Positions 21,900-33,433 of a stretch of DNA of 64,000 nucleotides are shown one piece after another (the first letter of the stretch is position 1; each line of letters begins with the position of its first letter). Below the pieces are notes generated by a model. The model searched no databases, was not told the origin of the DNA, and saw only the letters and a list, made by a program, of their open reading frames with translations. A program made the position numbers and the translations under genes. The stretch lies in NCBI GenBank assembly GCA_020631735.1, contig CM036168.1, positions 98,250,932 to 98,314,931 on the forward strand. Reading direction: 5' to 3'. Source of the stretch: Saccharum officinarum (taxonomy: Eukaryota > Streptophyta > Magnoliopsida > Poales > Poaceae).

Positions 21900-22978
21900 G
21901 CATATGGCATTGCATGGAAGCGTATGAGCAGTTAAGCACATGCAGGGTACAACCTGAATTGCGTTCTTGGTGTATTAATTGGTGAAGTGCATTGGATATT
22001 CCACTCTGCGGGCTCTTCAGAAAGCAGTAAAAGTATTAGGCAAGCACAAAGCTATTAATTGTAAAAATATGTAAAACTGCAGGAATGGGGGTTCATCAAA
22101 AACAAATGCAGGAATGGCCATTTCGACAGATAGTAGAAAATGCACAGCCACAAAGAGATCAAATACTAACACAGTAAGACACATTAAATAATTTTTTTCA
22201 ATGAGGCCAGACGATCATATGTTAATTACAATTACGGTGATCACTCTTGTTCATTCCGCTAATAATAGCTTAGCTTAAAAGGAGAAGTTTAAATAGTGGC
22301 CACCAAAAAGTCGCCGTCAACTATCATTTCGAAAGTTCAAAAAAAGCATGCATTAAAAGAAAGAATCAAGGAAAGAACTGATTTTGATATGAAATAAAGA
22401 AAGCCAGAATCTGACTGAAAATGACGGAGATTACTCCAAGCAAGACAGAAATTGGATTCTTTGAGTATTGTTTGAGCAGACTTGATCAATATGGCCATCT
22501 CTCTAATAAATGAGTTAATCTTTTGAAAATTCCTAACCACGGAGCTATTTATTTATATATTCAAAGAAATGAATGTGCTAATTAACGCGATGTACCAGAA
22601 AAATCAAGCCCTCTTCAGTCAATGTGCGTCCTCTCGTCCAATTGAAAATCAACGGTCCAAGAGTTGTGTCTTCTTCATTCTTTCCACTGTTACCTTTTTG
22701 CTGCCATACTACTTCTCTCTCTCCCTCGGTGTTGCACACGGTCGCTACCGTACCGCTGCTAACCCCGCCACATGTACAGATCACTTATTTTTTAGCTCCC
22801 TCAGCCGCCTATAGGCTCCAGGCAAATTATGGCCGGTGACATCCCCACCCGTCACGTACGCCACCCCGCCATCTCTCCCTCTACCACCGTGATAGCGTAT
22901 GATGTCATTCTCGGCAACCCCTGACACTAATAGCTACCTAGTGGCACAATATTTAATTGTTCCTCGTCTAAAAACTAC
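21900..22978. other. 5' flank (promoter region) of ba1-like copy 1
   Basis: Non-coding DNA with only chance open frames. Apart from the TATA box no further regulatory element can be named. The duplicate is at about 31352-32435. Confidence 0.5.
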
Positions 22979-23110
22979 TCCCCCATCCCAAAAATAAATC
23001 ATTATAGTTTTTTTTCTAAGCCAAATTAAACCATCCTAATTTTGACAAAACCTATAGAGAAGTGTGTCAATATATATGACAATAAATAGACATACTAGAA
23101 AATATATGTT
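22979..23110. mobile_element. Stowaway-like half element, copy 1
   Basis: It starts CTCCCCCATCCCAAAAATAA like a Stowaway left end, but no matching right end was found. It is probably a truncated or eroded MITE. Confidence 0.3.
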
Positions 23111-23279
23111 AGTGAATCTAATAATACTTATTTGATATCATAAATATTGGTAATTTGTTGGAGGAAATGGTGGAATACAAGATTATTTGATTTAAAACAA
23201 AACTAGAATGGCTTTGTATTTAAAAGAGGAATACCCTAGTTTCGTGCACTTGTAAAAAGCAGAAGCATCGAAGAAGTAA

Positions 23280-23552
23280 GGCCTTGTTTAGTTCGGCCGA
23301 TTCGGGAGGTCCGAAATCTGCATAGTAAAAGATTCCCCACTGTAGCATTTCGTTGTATTTGTGAATTTTTTTTTCAAACATTGACTAATTAGGCTCAAAA
23401 GATTCGTCTCGTAAAGTACAACTAAACTGTGCAATTAGTTTTTATTTCATCTACATTTAGTACTTCATGCATATGCCGACATTTTGATTTGATGGGGAAT
23501 CTTCTTTTTGCATAGTGGAATTTAGGGAAAAATTTAGCATCTAAACAAGGCC
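23280..23552. mobile_element. Tourist-type MITE, copy D (first duplicate)
   Basis: The terminal repeats are GGCCTTGTTTA and TAAACAAGGCC. The 3-bp target duplication TAA (23277-23279 and 23553-23555) is the standard PIF/Harbinger type. It lies about 1.5 kb upstream of the ba1-like start codon. Confidence 0.88.
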
Positions 23553-23737
23553 TAAGCCTTGTAATATTCTTATAAATGTATGCACATTTCCCTATTTCAG
23601 ATTCAGAAGGTTCATGCGAGATATTATTTTCTCTCAGGATTAAAAAGATGTTAAAAGTTTCTCGTTTTTTTATATGTTTGATTTGAAATAGGGGCAGAAA
23701 CCCGTGTGACAGCGGTTTGAGAATTTGAACTGCTCTA

Positions 23738-23957
23738 GGCCCCGTTCACTTCCCAAAATATTTTCTCTGCCACCCGTCACATCGAATCTTTGGATCTATG
23801 CATGCATGGAGCATTAAATGTAGGTAAAAAATAACTAATTGTACAGTTTATCTGTAAAGGTCGAGATGAATCTTTTGAGCCTAATTAATTCATGGTTGGA
23901 TAAATTTTACCAAATTACAACGAAAGTGCTACCAGGAATATTTCTCCAAATATTTCG
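23738..23957. mobile_element. Tourist-type MITE, copy E, cut by the assembly gap
   Basis: The left end, GGCCCCGTTCACTTCC, follows CTA. The element stops at TATTTCG, where the N run starts. The complete version is at 33197-33430, so 14-15 bp of its right end are missing here. Confidence 0.85.
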
Positions 23958-24057
23958 NNNNNNNNNNNNNNNNNNNNNNNNNNNNNNNNNNNNNNNNNNN
24001 NNNNNNNNNNNNNNNNNNNNNNNNNNNNNNNNNNNNNNNNNNNNNNNNNNNNNNNNN
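23958..24057. other. Assembly gap of exactly 100 N
   Basis: One hundred undetermined bases, the usual placeholder for a scaffold join of unknown size. Sequence to the left is the end of repeat copy 1; sequence to the right restarts at the position matching 14638. Confidence 0.99.
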
Positions 24058-27040
24058 TTTGTGGTCCTTTGATTGGGTCAACTCTGCTCGTGTCTTGTTG
24101 TGTGAAAGCGATATCCATTCATGCATAAGCAGCAAATGACTTGACCCCATAGGCACAACCATTAGCAACCTGTCTTAACTCGGCACTCTCATAGACGCAT
24201 CAGTTTGGCCCTGCAAGCTCAAGCAAGGATACTTCATTATATCATTCGCACGTGCGAGCAAATTGTAATGTCTAACTACGTACGAGCTAAATTGAACAAT
24301 ACCTTATGTTTGAACCAAGAAATGAAATCGGGCATGCCATTTCCCACACCCAATTTAAGAAGCGCCTCAGATTCCTGCGGGGTAGGTGGCCTTGATGGAT
24401 TCCAGTATTGATGGAGAAATTCCCTATACTAACAAGAAATAAGGGGTTGGACACACAATAGTGACACCAAGTGAACAAGTTTGTTCAGAATAATGACTTA
24501 CTCCATGTACAGATCCACTTCGGAGAGGTTGGTCAACATATATAGCATGATGCTGCACCACTCTTGAAGTGGTAAGGTCTTGTTGGACGCATCAGTTGCA
24601 CTTCCGAGTTGCCCTTGGAAAAGGCTGAGACTTGATTCATTTTCACCCGCATTGTAACGAGGGGTGATTATGCACGCTAGGAAGGTTCTCACCTTAGTAT
24701 GTTGTTGTGAAGTTTGACACCTCCTCGAGAATCGATGCCTCAGACATGGAAGCTTCAATCTTGCATTTATTTTTACATTTCGTTCGAACAACCTTTAGGG
24801 TTCTCTCGATTGGATAGCACCAACGGAACTGCACGGGCCTCCCCATTCGTGCCTCATACGGGAGGTACAAAATCAGATGCTGCATCAAAAGGAAGAAGTC
24901 GGGTGAAAAGATCTTCTCCAACTTACAGAGCAACACATGTGCCATTTTTTCCATGTTTGCAACCACGGCCCGAGATAGCTCCTTAGCACAAAGCTGGCGG
25001 AAGAAATTGCTCAACTCTGCCAGCACTTGCCAGACATGATCTGGGACATAGCCTCGAACCATCACTAGAAGAATCCGCTCAAGCCATACGTGGTAGTCAT
25101 GACTCTTGAGCCCATTTACTCGCATAGTAGATAAGTTCACTCCCCTCCTTAGATTCGCTGCATACCCATCAGGGAACATTAACGTTTGGAACCATTCTAG
25201 TACTTCCCCCCTTTGGGGCCTGCTCAACATGAAATCGGCCTTAGGTCTTGTCCAATTCTTGCGGCCTCTAGGAGGCTGCATTTCTTGCTTTGGTCTGTTG
25301 CATAACTCTACTAGATCCACTCTAGCCTTAACGTTGTCCTTTGACTTATCAGTGTCCATGATTGTTCCCCAAAGTGCTTCGGCGATATTCTTTTCAGTAT
25401 GCATCATATCAATATTGTGTGGAAGGAGAAGGTCAACATGATAGGGGAGCCTTTCCAAGCCTGACTTATGAGTCCATGCATGTTGCTCACCATATCCCAC
25501 AAAACGCCCATCATCATCAACCACGAGAGCATCTATCTGAGCACGGACCGCGGCACCTGTCATCATCTCTGGTGCAGGGTCTGTAATGACGACACCTTTC
25601 ATAAAGTTATTGTCGTCTTCTCTGAATGGATGGTCAAGTGGGAGGAATTGTCGATGTTTGTCGAACGAAAAAAACTTACCACCCTTCTTCAACCAAATGA
25701 ACCTCACAACTATCTTGCATACTGGGTATGGGAACTTATCGTGAACACACCAGCCACAGAATATGTCATACGCCAAGAAGTCGTGCAGGGAGTAGTGGTA
25801 CCAAACATGTATCTTGAAGTTTGTCTTTGTAGCTCGGTCGTATGTCCATACCCCTTCTTCCCAAGCCTCGATCAATTCATCAAACATAGGCTCCATGAAC
25901 ACACCCATATTATTCCCCAGGTGCTCAGGAATTATCAACGACAAGAATATGTTCTGTCGTTGAAAGATTACCCCAGGGGGAGATTGAGTGGGATAATGAA
26001 CACAGGCCAACAAGTGTACCGGGTAGATAACTGTCCATAAGGATTGAACCCATCTGTTGCCAGCACAACACGTACATTACGAGCCTCTTGAGCTTTCTCA
26101 CGATGAATGTTATCAAAATGGGTCCATGCTTCACCATTGGATGGATGTACCATCTTTTCTAGATAGTATCGACAACCATTTTTGTGCCATGTCATATGTT
26201 TCGTGGACTCCTCGGTCATGTATAGACATTGGATCCTTGGTATGAACGGAAGGTACCGTAGGATCTTCACGGGTATCTGAAGCTGCCTCTTCTGGCCATC
26301 AACAGAGTCTACCTCCAAGTACCGAGATGATTTACACTTTGGATAGTGCGTTGCTTCCGTGTGTTCTTTCCTGAATAAAATGCATCCATTTTGACAGGCA
26401 TGTATCTGCTCGTATGTCATCTTAAGTGCGCGAAGGAGTTTTCACGACTCGTACATGCTCTTTGGCAGAATGTGACCTTCCGGAAGCATGCTCCCAAAAA
26501 TAGTAAGAATAGTGTCAAATGCCTCTCGACTCAAGCTAAAATGGGACTTAAAGGCCATTACGCGTCCAATGGCATCCAGTTAAGAGACCTTTGTCTGGCT
26601 GTGAAGGGGTTTCTGTGCCACAGACAACATGTCATAATACACCTTTGCGGTTGCCTCTGGCTCCTCCTCCACCTCCTCCCTACGTCCTTCACCGAAGTGT
26701 GCTTCATGATAGTCATGTAACATGTCTGCTACCCCGCCCTCAACATCAAAATCATTGACGCATTGTCTCACGACCTCGTCTCTCATACGATCGACTTCAC
26801 CATGGTAGATCCACCTTGTATAGTCTTCCATAAATCCATACTTGCAGAGATGTTTACCCATGTCCACCTTTGTTTGCTATTTTTTGTTTGCACATCTGCT
26901 GCAGGGACACCAAGTGGCATGTGCTCCTTTAACCTTCTGAAATGCTTCTTCCAAGAAAGCATTGGTCTTGCTAATCCATTCATTGGTGAACGAGCCCGCA
27001 CTTGGGTAGCCCGTGTACATCCACTCACGGTCATCCATCC
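24058..27040 (-). pseudogene. CACTA tnpD-like transposase (TNP2 family), copy 2
   Basis: The main core frame is at 26013-24694 (439 codons) with the NIDMMHTEKN hallmark, preceded by frames at 26420-25968, 26867-26580 and 27034-26783. Unlike copy 1, the N-terminal region keeps the YTRWIYHGE segment, the ancestral form for this family. A one-base insertion near 27013 takes the DREWMY start out of frame. The C-terminal DUF4216-like tail is cut by the gap. It is not expected to make an active protein. Confidence 0.82.
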
Positions 27041-27127
27041 TCTACCATATCAGCAAGTAATATGAGAATCAATTACATCTACACGATGTCCCTACCACCT
27101 AATAGGTGAAGATAGGTCCTAATCTCA

Positions 27128-27327
27128 CCCGAGGATGCGTAGACGGGGTTAGTTTCCATGGTCTACTTCAATCCGAGTTAGAATTTCAGCAGCACCTCCC
27201 CGCTGTTCTCCAAATACACGTCCTGGCAAGGGATTGTGTATTCAGAGAACAACAGGGAGGTGATGCCGAAACTCTGTCTCGGATCAAAGTAGACCACGAA
27301 AACTAACCCCATCTACGCATCATCGGG
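27128..27327. repeat. 200-bp inverted repeat in the CACTA transposase 5' region, copy 2
   Basis: Same hairpin as 17692-17891, with arms of about 85 bp. Confidence 0.8.
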
Positions 27328-28304
27328 CTGTCCAAAAAACATGGACAATTCGAAACAGATACGGTCATACATATGCAAACATCTACATACTTCTAACCAT
27401 ATCTCTTTCGAATGGGAGACGCCTAAATGTGGGTTACATGGTACACGACCTTGATACAGAAAGATAGGTTATACCTAGGGTGGCGGTAGAGTCGGGCTAG
27501 CGGGGCTATGGTGGGACGGTGCAGTGGCGAGACGATATGGTGCAGGTAGACCCGCAGCGGCGAGGAATACGATCGAGATCACCGAGGTACTCTGGCTCGG
27601 CTCCCGACGAGCTCTTCTCTACAAAACAAAATAACAAACAGGCTCAATAGAAATTTCGGCAGAACCTCCCCTGCACGGTGAGGTTTCCAAAACCTACAAA
27701 AAGCGTACGTCACGATGGCCGACAACCACAAATGCATATAATTTTTGAGTCACATTCATATAATCACAGCCACTACTCCAATTCATATTCATATAATCAT
27801 TGCCGAGTCACATTCGTATAGTCACCACCACTACTACCACTACTCTTCCACTACTACCACTACTCTACCACTACTAACACAGCATGAACAAAAGAGGAGT
27901 GGGTTTACCTAGTGGATGCTCGGGCGGCGTCGGGGGTTAGGGCAGCGCGTCGGATGAGGCAGCGTTGACGAAGCCGGTGTCCAAGGCCGGACCGAGGAGC
28001 CATAGACCTCCTCCTCCTTCTCATCCTTCTCCCTCCCCTTCTCCTCCTTCTCCTCCTCCTTCTTCCCCTTCTCCTCCTCCTCCTCCTTCCCCTTCTCCTC
28101 CGGCAACGGGGGCCCCGAGGTGCCGGCCGGCCGGCGTCCGGCGTGCGCGGGGGCAGGGCGCGCCGGCGTGGGTTGGGGTAGCGCGGGCGGACGACGTGCG
28201 CAGGGGCGAGCACGCGGGCGGATGGCAGACGGTGGGGGCGAGCGAGCGGGCGACGTGCGCAGTGGACTGAGTGAGGGCATGTGAATTATAATAGGGGTTC
28301 GACT

Positions 28305-28570
28305 GTTTGCCGAGTCCCCGTGGTCTGGCACTCGTCAAACAACATGTTTGCCGAGTGCCAGATCATGGGCACTCGGCAAAGAAGCTTCAATTTTTTTAAA
28401 AAAATTGATTTTGACTTTTTGCTGAGTGCCCATGATCTGGCACTCGACAAACACGCTTAAGTTTTAAAAAAATTGGTTTTCCTTTTGCCGAGTGTCGTGC
28501 ATATAAACACTCGGCAAACCGGCGACACAGTAAATTTGCCGAGAGCCAACCCTAGTGCACTCGGCAAACA
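28305..28570. repeat. CACTA 5' inner subterminal cluster, copy 2
   Basis: Facing TTTGCCGAGTG pairs equivalent to 18893-19157, with small substitutions. One word reads GCTGAGTG, where copy 1 reads GCGAGTG. Confidence 0.8.
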
Positions 28571-29374
28571 ATTTTCTAAAAAATAGCTTTTATTGCTTTC
28601 CATAGCATATTGGTCAAATTTGTTCGAATATACTTTCAAAATGCCTTGTTAATTTCACTCAACGATACATATGCGATGATTCTATGAAATTTAGATCATT
28701 ATTTCATGCAGTTATGCTCAAATTCTATTATTTCATGCACTCTATAATTGCAAATAAAAAATAAAAATTATTAAATGAATCCAAAAAATTACGAAAATCT
28801 CACATGACACAATCTTTGATGTCTATTGACTATACAAAAAGTTTTGGAGTGAAACCACAAATTGACCATCACTTTGACTCTAAATCTGACTGTATCATTC
28901 TCAATTCTACGAAACTTCCTCGGAGAAGCTTTGGTTTATAAGCAACGTACGTGACAACTTGTGCGAAACGTTATCAATTTTTTACCACAGCCCCCACATA
29001 CAATATCATGACATCTTGTCAAATTTCATGATTTTCGGACTTCGTTTGCTTTTTATAGAATTTAAAAACCGCTCGGGCACGTGATCGAGGTCGTGTTTCC
29101 TAAACAAGATGTCTGAAATTTCATTTCATATCACAGGTAAGGCCTCAACATGGGCTCAATAGCATGAATATCAATTTCTTACTAATTTTTTTCAAATATT
29201 TGAATTGATTGCAGTTCAAATTTGAAGTAATTCAAAAAATTACTTGAAATGCATTTAATTAGTTAAATATGGCAAACAAATACAAAAAAACACCAAACTT
29301 TAACATGAAGTGCTACATGTTGTATGTATTAGGTACAAAAATTTTTGAGGTCTAAAATGGGAAAAAAAATAATT

Positions 29375-29868
29375 GTTTGCCGAGTGCCAAGTAAAAGCAC
29401 TCGGCAAAAAGGGTTGTTTGCCGAGTGCTGGACAAAAGCACTCGGCAAAAAGGCACGTTTGCCGAGTGCTTTCGTCCAGCACTCGCAAACGACCCTTTTT
29501 GCCGAGTGCTTTTACTTGGCACTCGGTAAACAATTATTTATTTTTTCCCATTTTAGACCTCCACGTTTGCCGAGTGCCAACTTCCGGCGCTCGGCAAACA
29601 CTCAACGACGGTCAAAAAGTTAACGGCGACGGCCGTTTGCCGTGTACTTGTAGTTTGCCGAGTGCCGTTACAGCCAGCACTGGGCAAACATCCATGTTTG
29701 CCGAGTGTATGGTTTGAGGCACTCGGCAAATATACTATTTGCCGAGTGTTGTTTGTTTTCCGAGTGTCTCTTGTGCGACACTCGGCAAAAGGCATGTTTG
29801 TCGAGTGCCCGATGTTTGACACTCGGCAAACGTTTAGGCACTCGGCAATTTAGGCGTTTCCGGTAGTG
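29375..29868. repeat. CACTA 5' outer subterminal array and terminus, copy 2
   Basis: Equivalent to 19961-20417 but with the longer palindrome between about 29375 and 29530. There, two word pairs on the left are mirrored by two pairs on the right, giving an imperfect fold-back of about 150 bp. Confidence 0.85.
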
Positions 29869-29978
29869 ATCGGACATCAGGGCATCGACGGTGGAGTTCT
29901 GTTTTGCAAAACCAAGAGAAGAAAAAAGGGGGGATTGGAAATTTGCAAATGATATCTAGTTAGAAGAACGACATATTA

Positions 29979-30122
29979 CTCCCTCTATCCCAAACTCCAA
30001 AAAAATAGAATATAAATCTCATTTTTTAGTAATCAGACAATTTTAAGTTTAATTAACTAAATGTATAATAAAACTATAGCTCAGTCCAAATCTAGAATTA
30101 TAATTTTTTTAGACAAAGAGAG
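29979..30122. mobile_element. Decayed Stowaway-type MITE, copy 2
   Basis: Duplicate of 20528-20672. Confidence 0.55.
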
Positions 30123-30529
30123 TGATTAATAAGCAAACAATTCGCAGAAACAGTTTTACCATCGCCATGATAGCTTGTCTTATAAGCCAAACAGTGTTTT
30201 TCTCTCTCGACAAATCAGCGAACAGTACTTTCGGTCATGGCTTTTCAGCCAAACGAACAGAGGATCATCAGATTCTTGATGGATAGGAGAAAACTAGAAA
30301 ACATACATGCGACTACAGTCTATCATCTGCGATCAGCGGAGTAACACAGAAGTACAGAGCGCATATGCAAATGCATCATCATATACTACTCTGAGCAAAC
30401 TAATCGACTGACAGGCAATTGATCGAGCACTAGCTAAACTTTGCTAATTAGCCGTACTAGCGTCTAGCAGACACGGACACACACGGGATGCTAGTGCTAC
30501 CTTAAGAAACTACCACTACTACTATACTT

Positions 30530-31231
30530 CTAGTAAGAGCCGGGCAGACCAGTCTCCCCGTCGTCGAGGTCACACACAGAGTAGCATGCGTCTGCAGGCT
30601 CCTCAACGAAGACGCAAGAAGCAGGCAACGGTGGCAGCTCGTGCCCACCACTCAGCTGATGCCTGGGATCGAGCCCGTACGGCTGATGGGCAGCAACAAC
30701 ACCATAACTCAAAGCTTCCTCCGCCGCCGGCACCTGGAGCTGCATCATCTCATCGCATGCGCCGGTGCGGCCATGGGACGCGAGTGTCACCTCGTCGTCA
30801 CCAGCAGCCACCGCCGCCGCGGAGTAGGCGGCGGCGAGCTCAGCATGGCACCCTTCCTCGTGCTGCATCAGCGCGGCCTGGTGCAGGCTGATCTGCGCCT
30901 TGAGGAACTTGACGTAGTGGATGGCCTGCTCGAGCATGGACACCGTGTCCATCTTGCTGCCGCCGGGGACGAGGCTGCGGAGCACGCGGAAGCGGTCGCT
31001 GATCCGGTGCCGCCGCTCGCGCGCCGCCACGCTCTGCGGGTCCGTGGAGAGCTTGGCGCCAGGACGACGCCGCACGCCACCGCCGCCGCCGCCGCCGCCG
31101 CCTCCACCGCCGCGCACCCTGCAGTCGCTGAGGGCGCCAGCCACCGCCACCGGGTGGTGGAGGTACGGCTGCGGGTGGATGATGGGGAAGCCGCGTGGGT
31201 CATACATGGTCTGGTAGTGATATGGATCCAT
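30530..31231 (-). CDS. ba1: ba1/LAX1-like bHLH transcription factor (intact copy)
   Basis: This is a single-exon gene of 233 codons. The frame is open 44 codons further upstream, but that stretch includes the TATA box, so I start at MDPYHYQ. A run of 12 Gly (residues 41-52) precedes a bHLH domain at about 61-113: basic region with ARERRHR, helix 1, loop LVPGGSK, helix 2 with [17 protein letters not shown]. The basic region has Gln66 and Ala70 where E-box binders carry His and Glu, as in the HEC/LAX1-type bHLH subgroup. Helix, loop and N-terminus match what I know of maize BARREN STALK1 and rice LAX PANICLE1, nuclear regulators of axillary-meristem formation in shoot and inflorescence. The C-terminal third (about 120-233) is Ala-rich with no named domain. 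A CACTA end lies about 0.66 kb downstream and two Tourist MITEs 1.5-2 kb upstream. Confidence 0.88.
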   Translation of the reverse strand: MDPYHYQTMYDPRGFPIIHPQPYLHHPVAVAGALSDCRVRGGGGGGGGGGGGVRRRPGAKLSTDPQSVAARERRHRISDRFRVLRSLVPGGSKMDTVSMLEQAIHYVKFLKAQISLHQAALMQHEEGCHAELAAAYSAAAVAAGDDEVTLASHGRTGACDEMMQLQVPAAEEALSYGVVAAHQPYGLDPRHQLSGGHELPPLPASCVFVEEPADACYSVCDLDDGETGLPGSY

Positions 31232-31340
31232 AGCTAGGACGACGCGCGGACGCCTAGGTGCAAGTACTACACTGTGCTGTGCTGTTGGCTTTGCTGGTTT
31301 CAGCCCTAGAGCTATGGCTTTGGGAGGAGCCCATGGCGGG

Positions 31341-31350
31341 TATATATACT
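31341..31350 (-). promoter_or_regulatory. TATA box of the intact ba1-like gene
   Basis: AGTATATATA on the minus strand, about 110 bp upstream of the start codon. A transcription start near 31310-31320 would exclude the upstream in-frame Met. Confidence 0.65.
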
Positions 31351-31351
31351 C

Positions 31352-32736
31352 AGCATATGGCATTGCATGGAAGCGTATGAGCAGTTAAGCACATGCAGGG
31401 TACAACCTGAATTGCGTTCTTGGTGTATTAATTGGTGAAGTGCATTGGATATTCCACTCTGCGGGCTCTTCAGAAAGCAGTAAAAGTATTAGGCAAGCAC
31501 AAAGCTATTAATTGTAAAAATATGTAAAACTGCAGGAATGGGGGTTCATCAAAAACAAATGCAGGAATGGCCATTTCGACAGATAGTAGAAAATGCACAG
31601 CCACAAAGAGATCAAATACTAACACAGTAAGACACATTAAATAATTTTTTTCAATGAGGCCAGACGATCATATGTTAATTACAATTACGGTGATCACTCT
31701 TGTTCATTCCGCTAATAATAGCTTAGCTTAAAAGGAGAAGTTTAAATAGTGGCCACCAAAAAGTCGCCGTCAACTATCATTTCGAAAGTTCAAAAAAAGC
31801 ATGCATTAAAAGAAAGAATCAAGGAAAGAACTGATTTTGATATGAAATAAAGAAAGCCAGAATCTGACTGAAAATGACGGAGATTACTCCAAGCAAGACA
31901 GAAATTGGATTCTTTGAGTATTGTTTGAGCAGACTTGATCAATATGGCCATCTCTCTAATAAATGAGTTAATCTTTTGAAAATTCCTAACCACGGAGCTA
32001 TTTATTTATATATTCAAAGAAATGAATGTGCTAATTAACGCGATGTACCAGAAAAATCAAGCCCTCTTCAGTCAATGTGCGTCCTCTCGTCCAATTGAAA
32101 ATCAACGGTCCAAGAGTTGTGTCTTCTTCATTCTTTCCACTGTTACCTTTTTGCTGCCATACTACTTCTCTCTCTCCCTCGGTGTTGCACACGGTCGCTA
32201 CCGTACCGCTGCTAACCCCGCCACATGTACAGATCACTTATTTTTTAGCTCCCTCAGCCGCCTATAGGCTCCAGGCAAATTATGGCCGGTGACATCCCCA
32301 CCCGTCACGTACGCCACCCCGCCATCTCTCCCTCTACCACCGTGATAGCGTATGATGTCATTCTCGGCAACCCCTGACACTAATAGCTACCCTAGTGGCA
32401 CAATATTTAATTGTTCCTCGTCTAAAAACTACTCCCCCATCCCAAAAATAAATCATTATAGTTTTTTTTCTAAGCCAAATTAAACCATCCTAATTTTGAC
32501 AAAACCTATAGAGAAGTGTGTCAATATATATGACAATAAATAGACATACTAGAAAATATATGTTAGTGAATCTAATAATACTTATTTGATATCATAAATA
32601 TTGGTAATTTGTTGGAGGAAATGGTGGAATACAAGATTATTTGATTTAAAACAAAACTAGAATGGCTTTGTATTTAAAAGAGGAATACCCTAGTTTCGTG
32701 CACTTGTAAAAAGCAGGAGAAGCATCGAAGAAGTAA
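31352..32736. other. 5' flank (promoter region) of the intact ba1-like gene
   Basis: Non-coding DNA nearly identical to 21900-23279. It includes a Stowaway-like left end near 32433. The short open frames at 31790-32292 are chance frames. No named regulatory motif can be supported beyond the TATA box. Confidence 0.5.
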
Positions 32737-33011
32737 GGCCTTGTTTAGTTCGGCCGATTCGGGAGGTCTGAAATCTGCACAGTAAAAGATTCCCCGCTGT
32801 AGCATTTTGTTTGTATTTGTGAATTTTTATTCAAACATTGACTAATTAGGCTCAAAAGATTCGTCTCGTAAAGTACAACTAAACTGTGCAATTAGTTTTG
32901 TTATTTCATCTACATTTAGTACTCCATGCATATGCCGGCATTTTGATTTGATGGGGAATCTTCTTTTTGCATAGTGAAATTTAGGAAAAAATTTAGCATC
33001 TAAACAAGGCC
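32737..33011. mobile_element. Tourist-type MITE, copy D (second duplicate)
   Basis: Same insertion as 23280-23552, with GGCCTTGTTTA ends and TAA on both sides, but with several substitutions and small indels between the duplicates. Confidence 0.88.
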
Positions 33012-33196
33012 TAAGCCTTGTAATATTCTTATAAATGTATGCACATTTCCCTATTTCAGATTCAGAAGGTTCATGCGAGATATTATTTTCCCTCAGGATT
33101 AAAAAGATGTTAAAAGTTTCTCGTTTTTTTATATGTTTGATTTGAAATAGGGGCAGAAACCCGTGTGACAGCGGTTTGAGAATTTGAACTGCTCTA

Positions 33197-33430
33197 GGCC
33201 CCGTTCACTTCCCAAAATATTTTCTCTGCCACCCGTCACATCGAATCTTTGGATCTATGCATGCATGGAGCATTAAATGTAGGTAAAAAATAACTAATTG
33301 TACAGTTTATCTGTAAAGGTCGAGATGAATCTTTTGAGCCTAATTAATTCATGGTTGGATAAATTTTACCAAATTACAACGAAAGTGCTACAGGAATATT
33401 TCTCCAAATATTTCGGAACTGAACGCAGCC
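33197..33430. mobile_element. Tourist-type MITE, copy E (complete)
   Basis: The left end is GGCCCCGTTCACTTCC and the right end GGAACTGAACGCAGCC, with CTA on both sides. It contains the same core as the other Tourist copies in the opposite orientation (GATGAATCTTTTGAGCCTAA, CGAAAGTGCTAC). Confidence 0.85.
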
Positions 33431-33433
33431 CTA

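Larger units (their letters stand above)
14638..23957. repeat. 9.3-kb near-identical direct repeat, copy 1
   Basis: Base for base this stretch matches 24058-33415 apart from scattered substitutions and small indels. It covers most of the CACTA element, the ba1-like gene and the upstream MITEs. The copy ends exactly at the N gap. Confidence 0.95.
24058..29868 (-). mobile_element. CACTA element, copy 2, cut at the gap
   Basis: This is the same insertion as 11034-20417, from within the transposase C-terminal region to the terminal TCCGGTAGTG. It is followed by the same ATC triplet at 29869-29871. The left half, including the tnpA-like gene, is absent because the contig starts here. Confidence 0.9.
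24058..33415. repeat. 9.36-kb near-identical direct repeat, copy 2
   Basis: This is the second copy of 14638-23957, about 38 bp longer overall. The main differences are a 15-bp segment at about 26809-26823, about 40 bp at about 29470-29510 and several one-base homopolymer indels. It starts exactly at the gap, without the CACTA 3' half. Confidence 0.95.

Noticed and set aside
23839..24168. Open frames running across the N gap
   Set aside because: They consist mostly of undetermined residues and exist only because N does not form a stop.
11034..29868. Two independent CACTA insertions
   Set aside because: Both copies end next to the same ATC and the same host flank, and copy 2 begins at the N gap; they are one insertion event seen twice.
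31232..31363. Upstream in-frame Met for the intact ba1 gene (44 extra residues)
   Set aside because: The extension contains the TATA box and would lie upstream of the expected transcription start; MDPYHYQ is the family-typical N-terminus.
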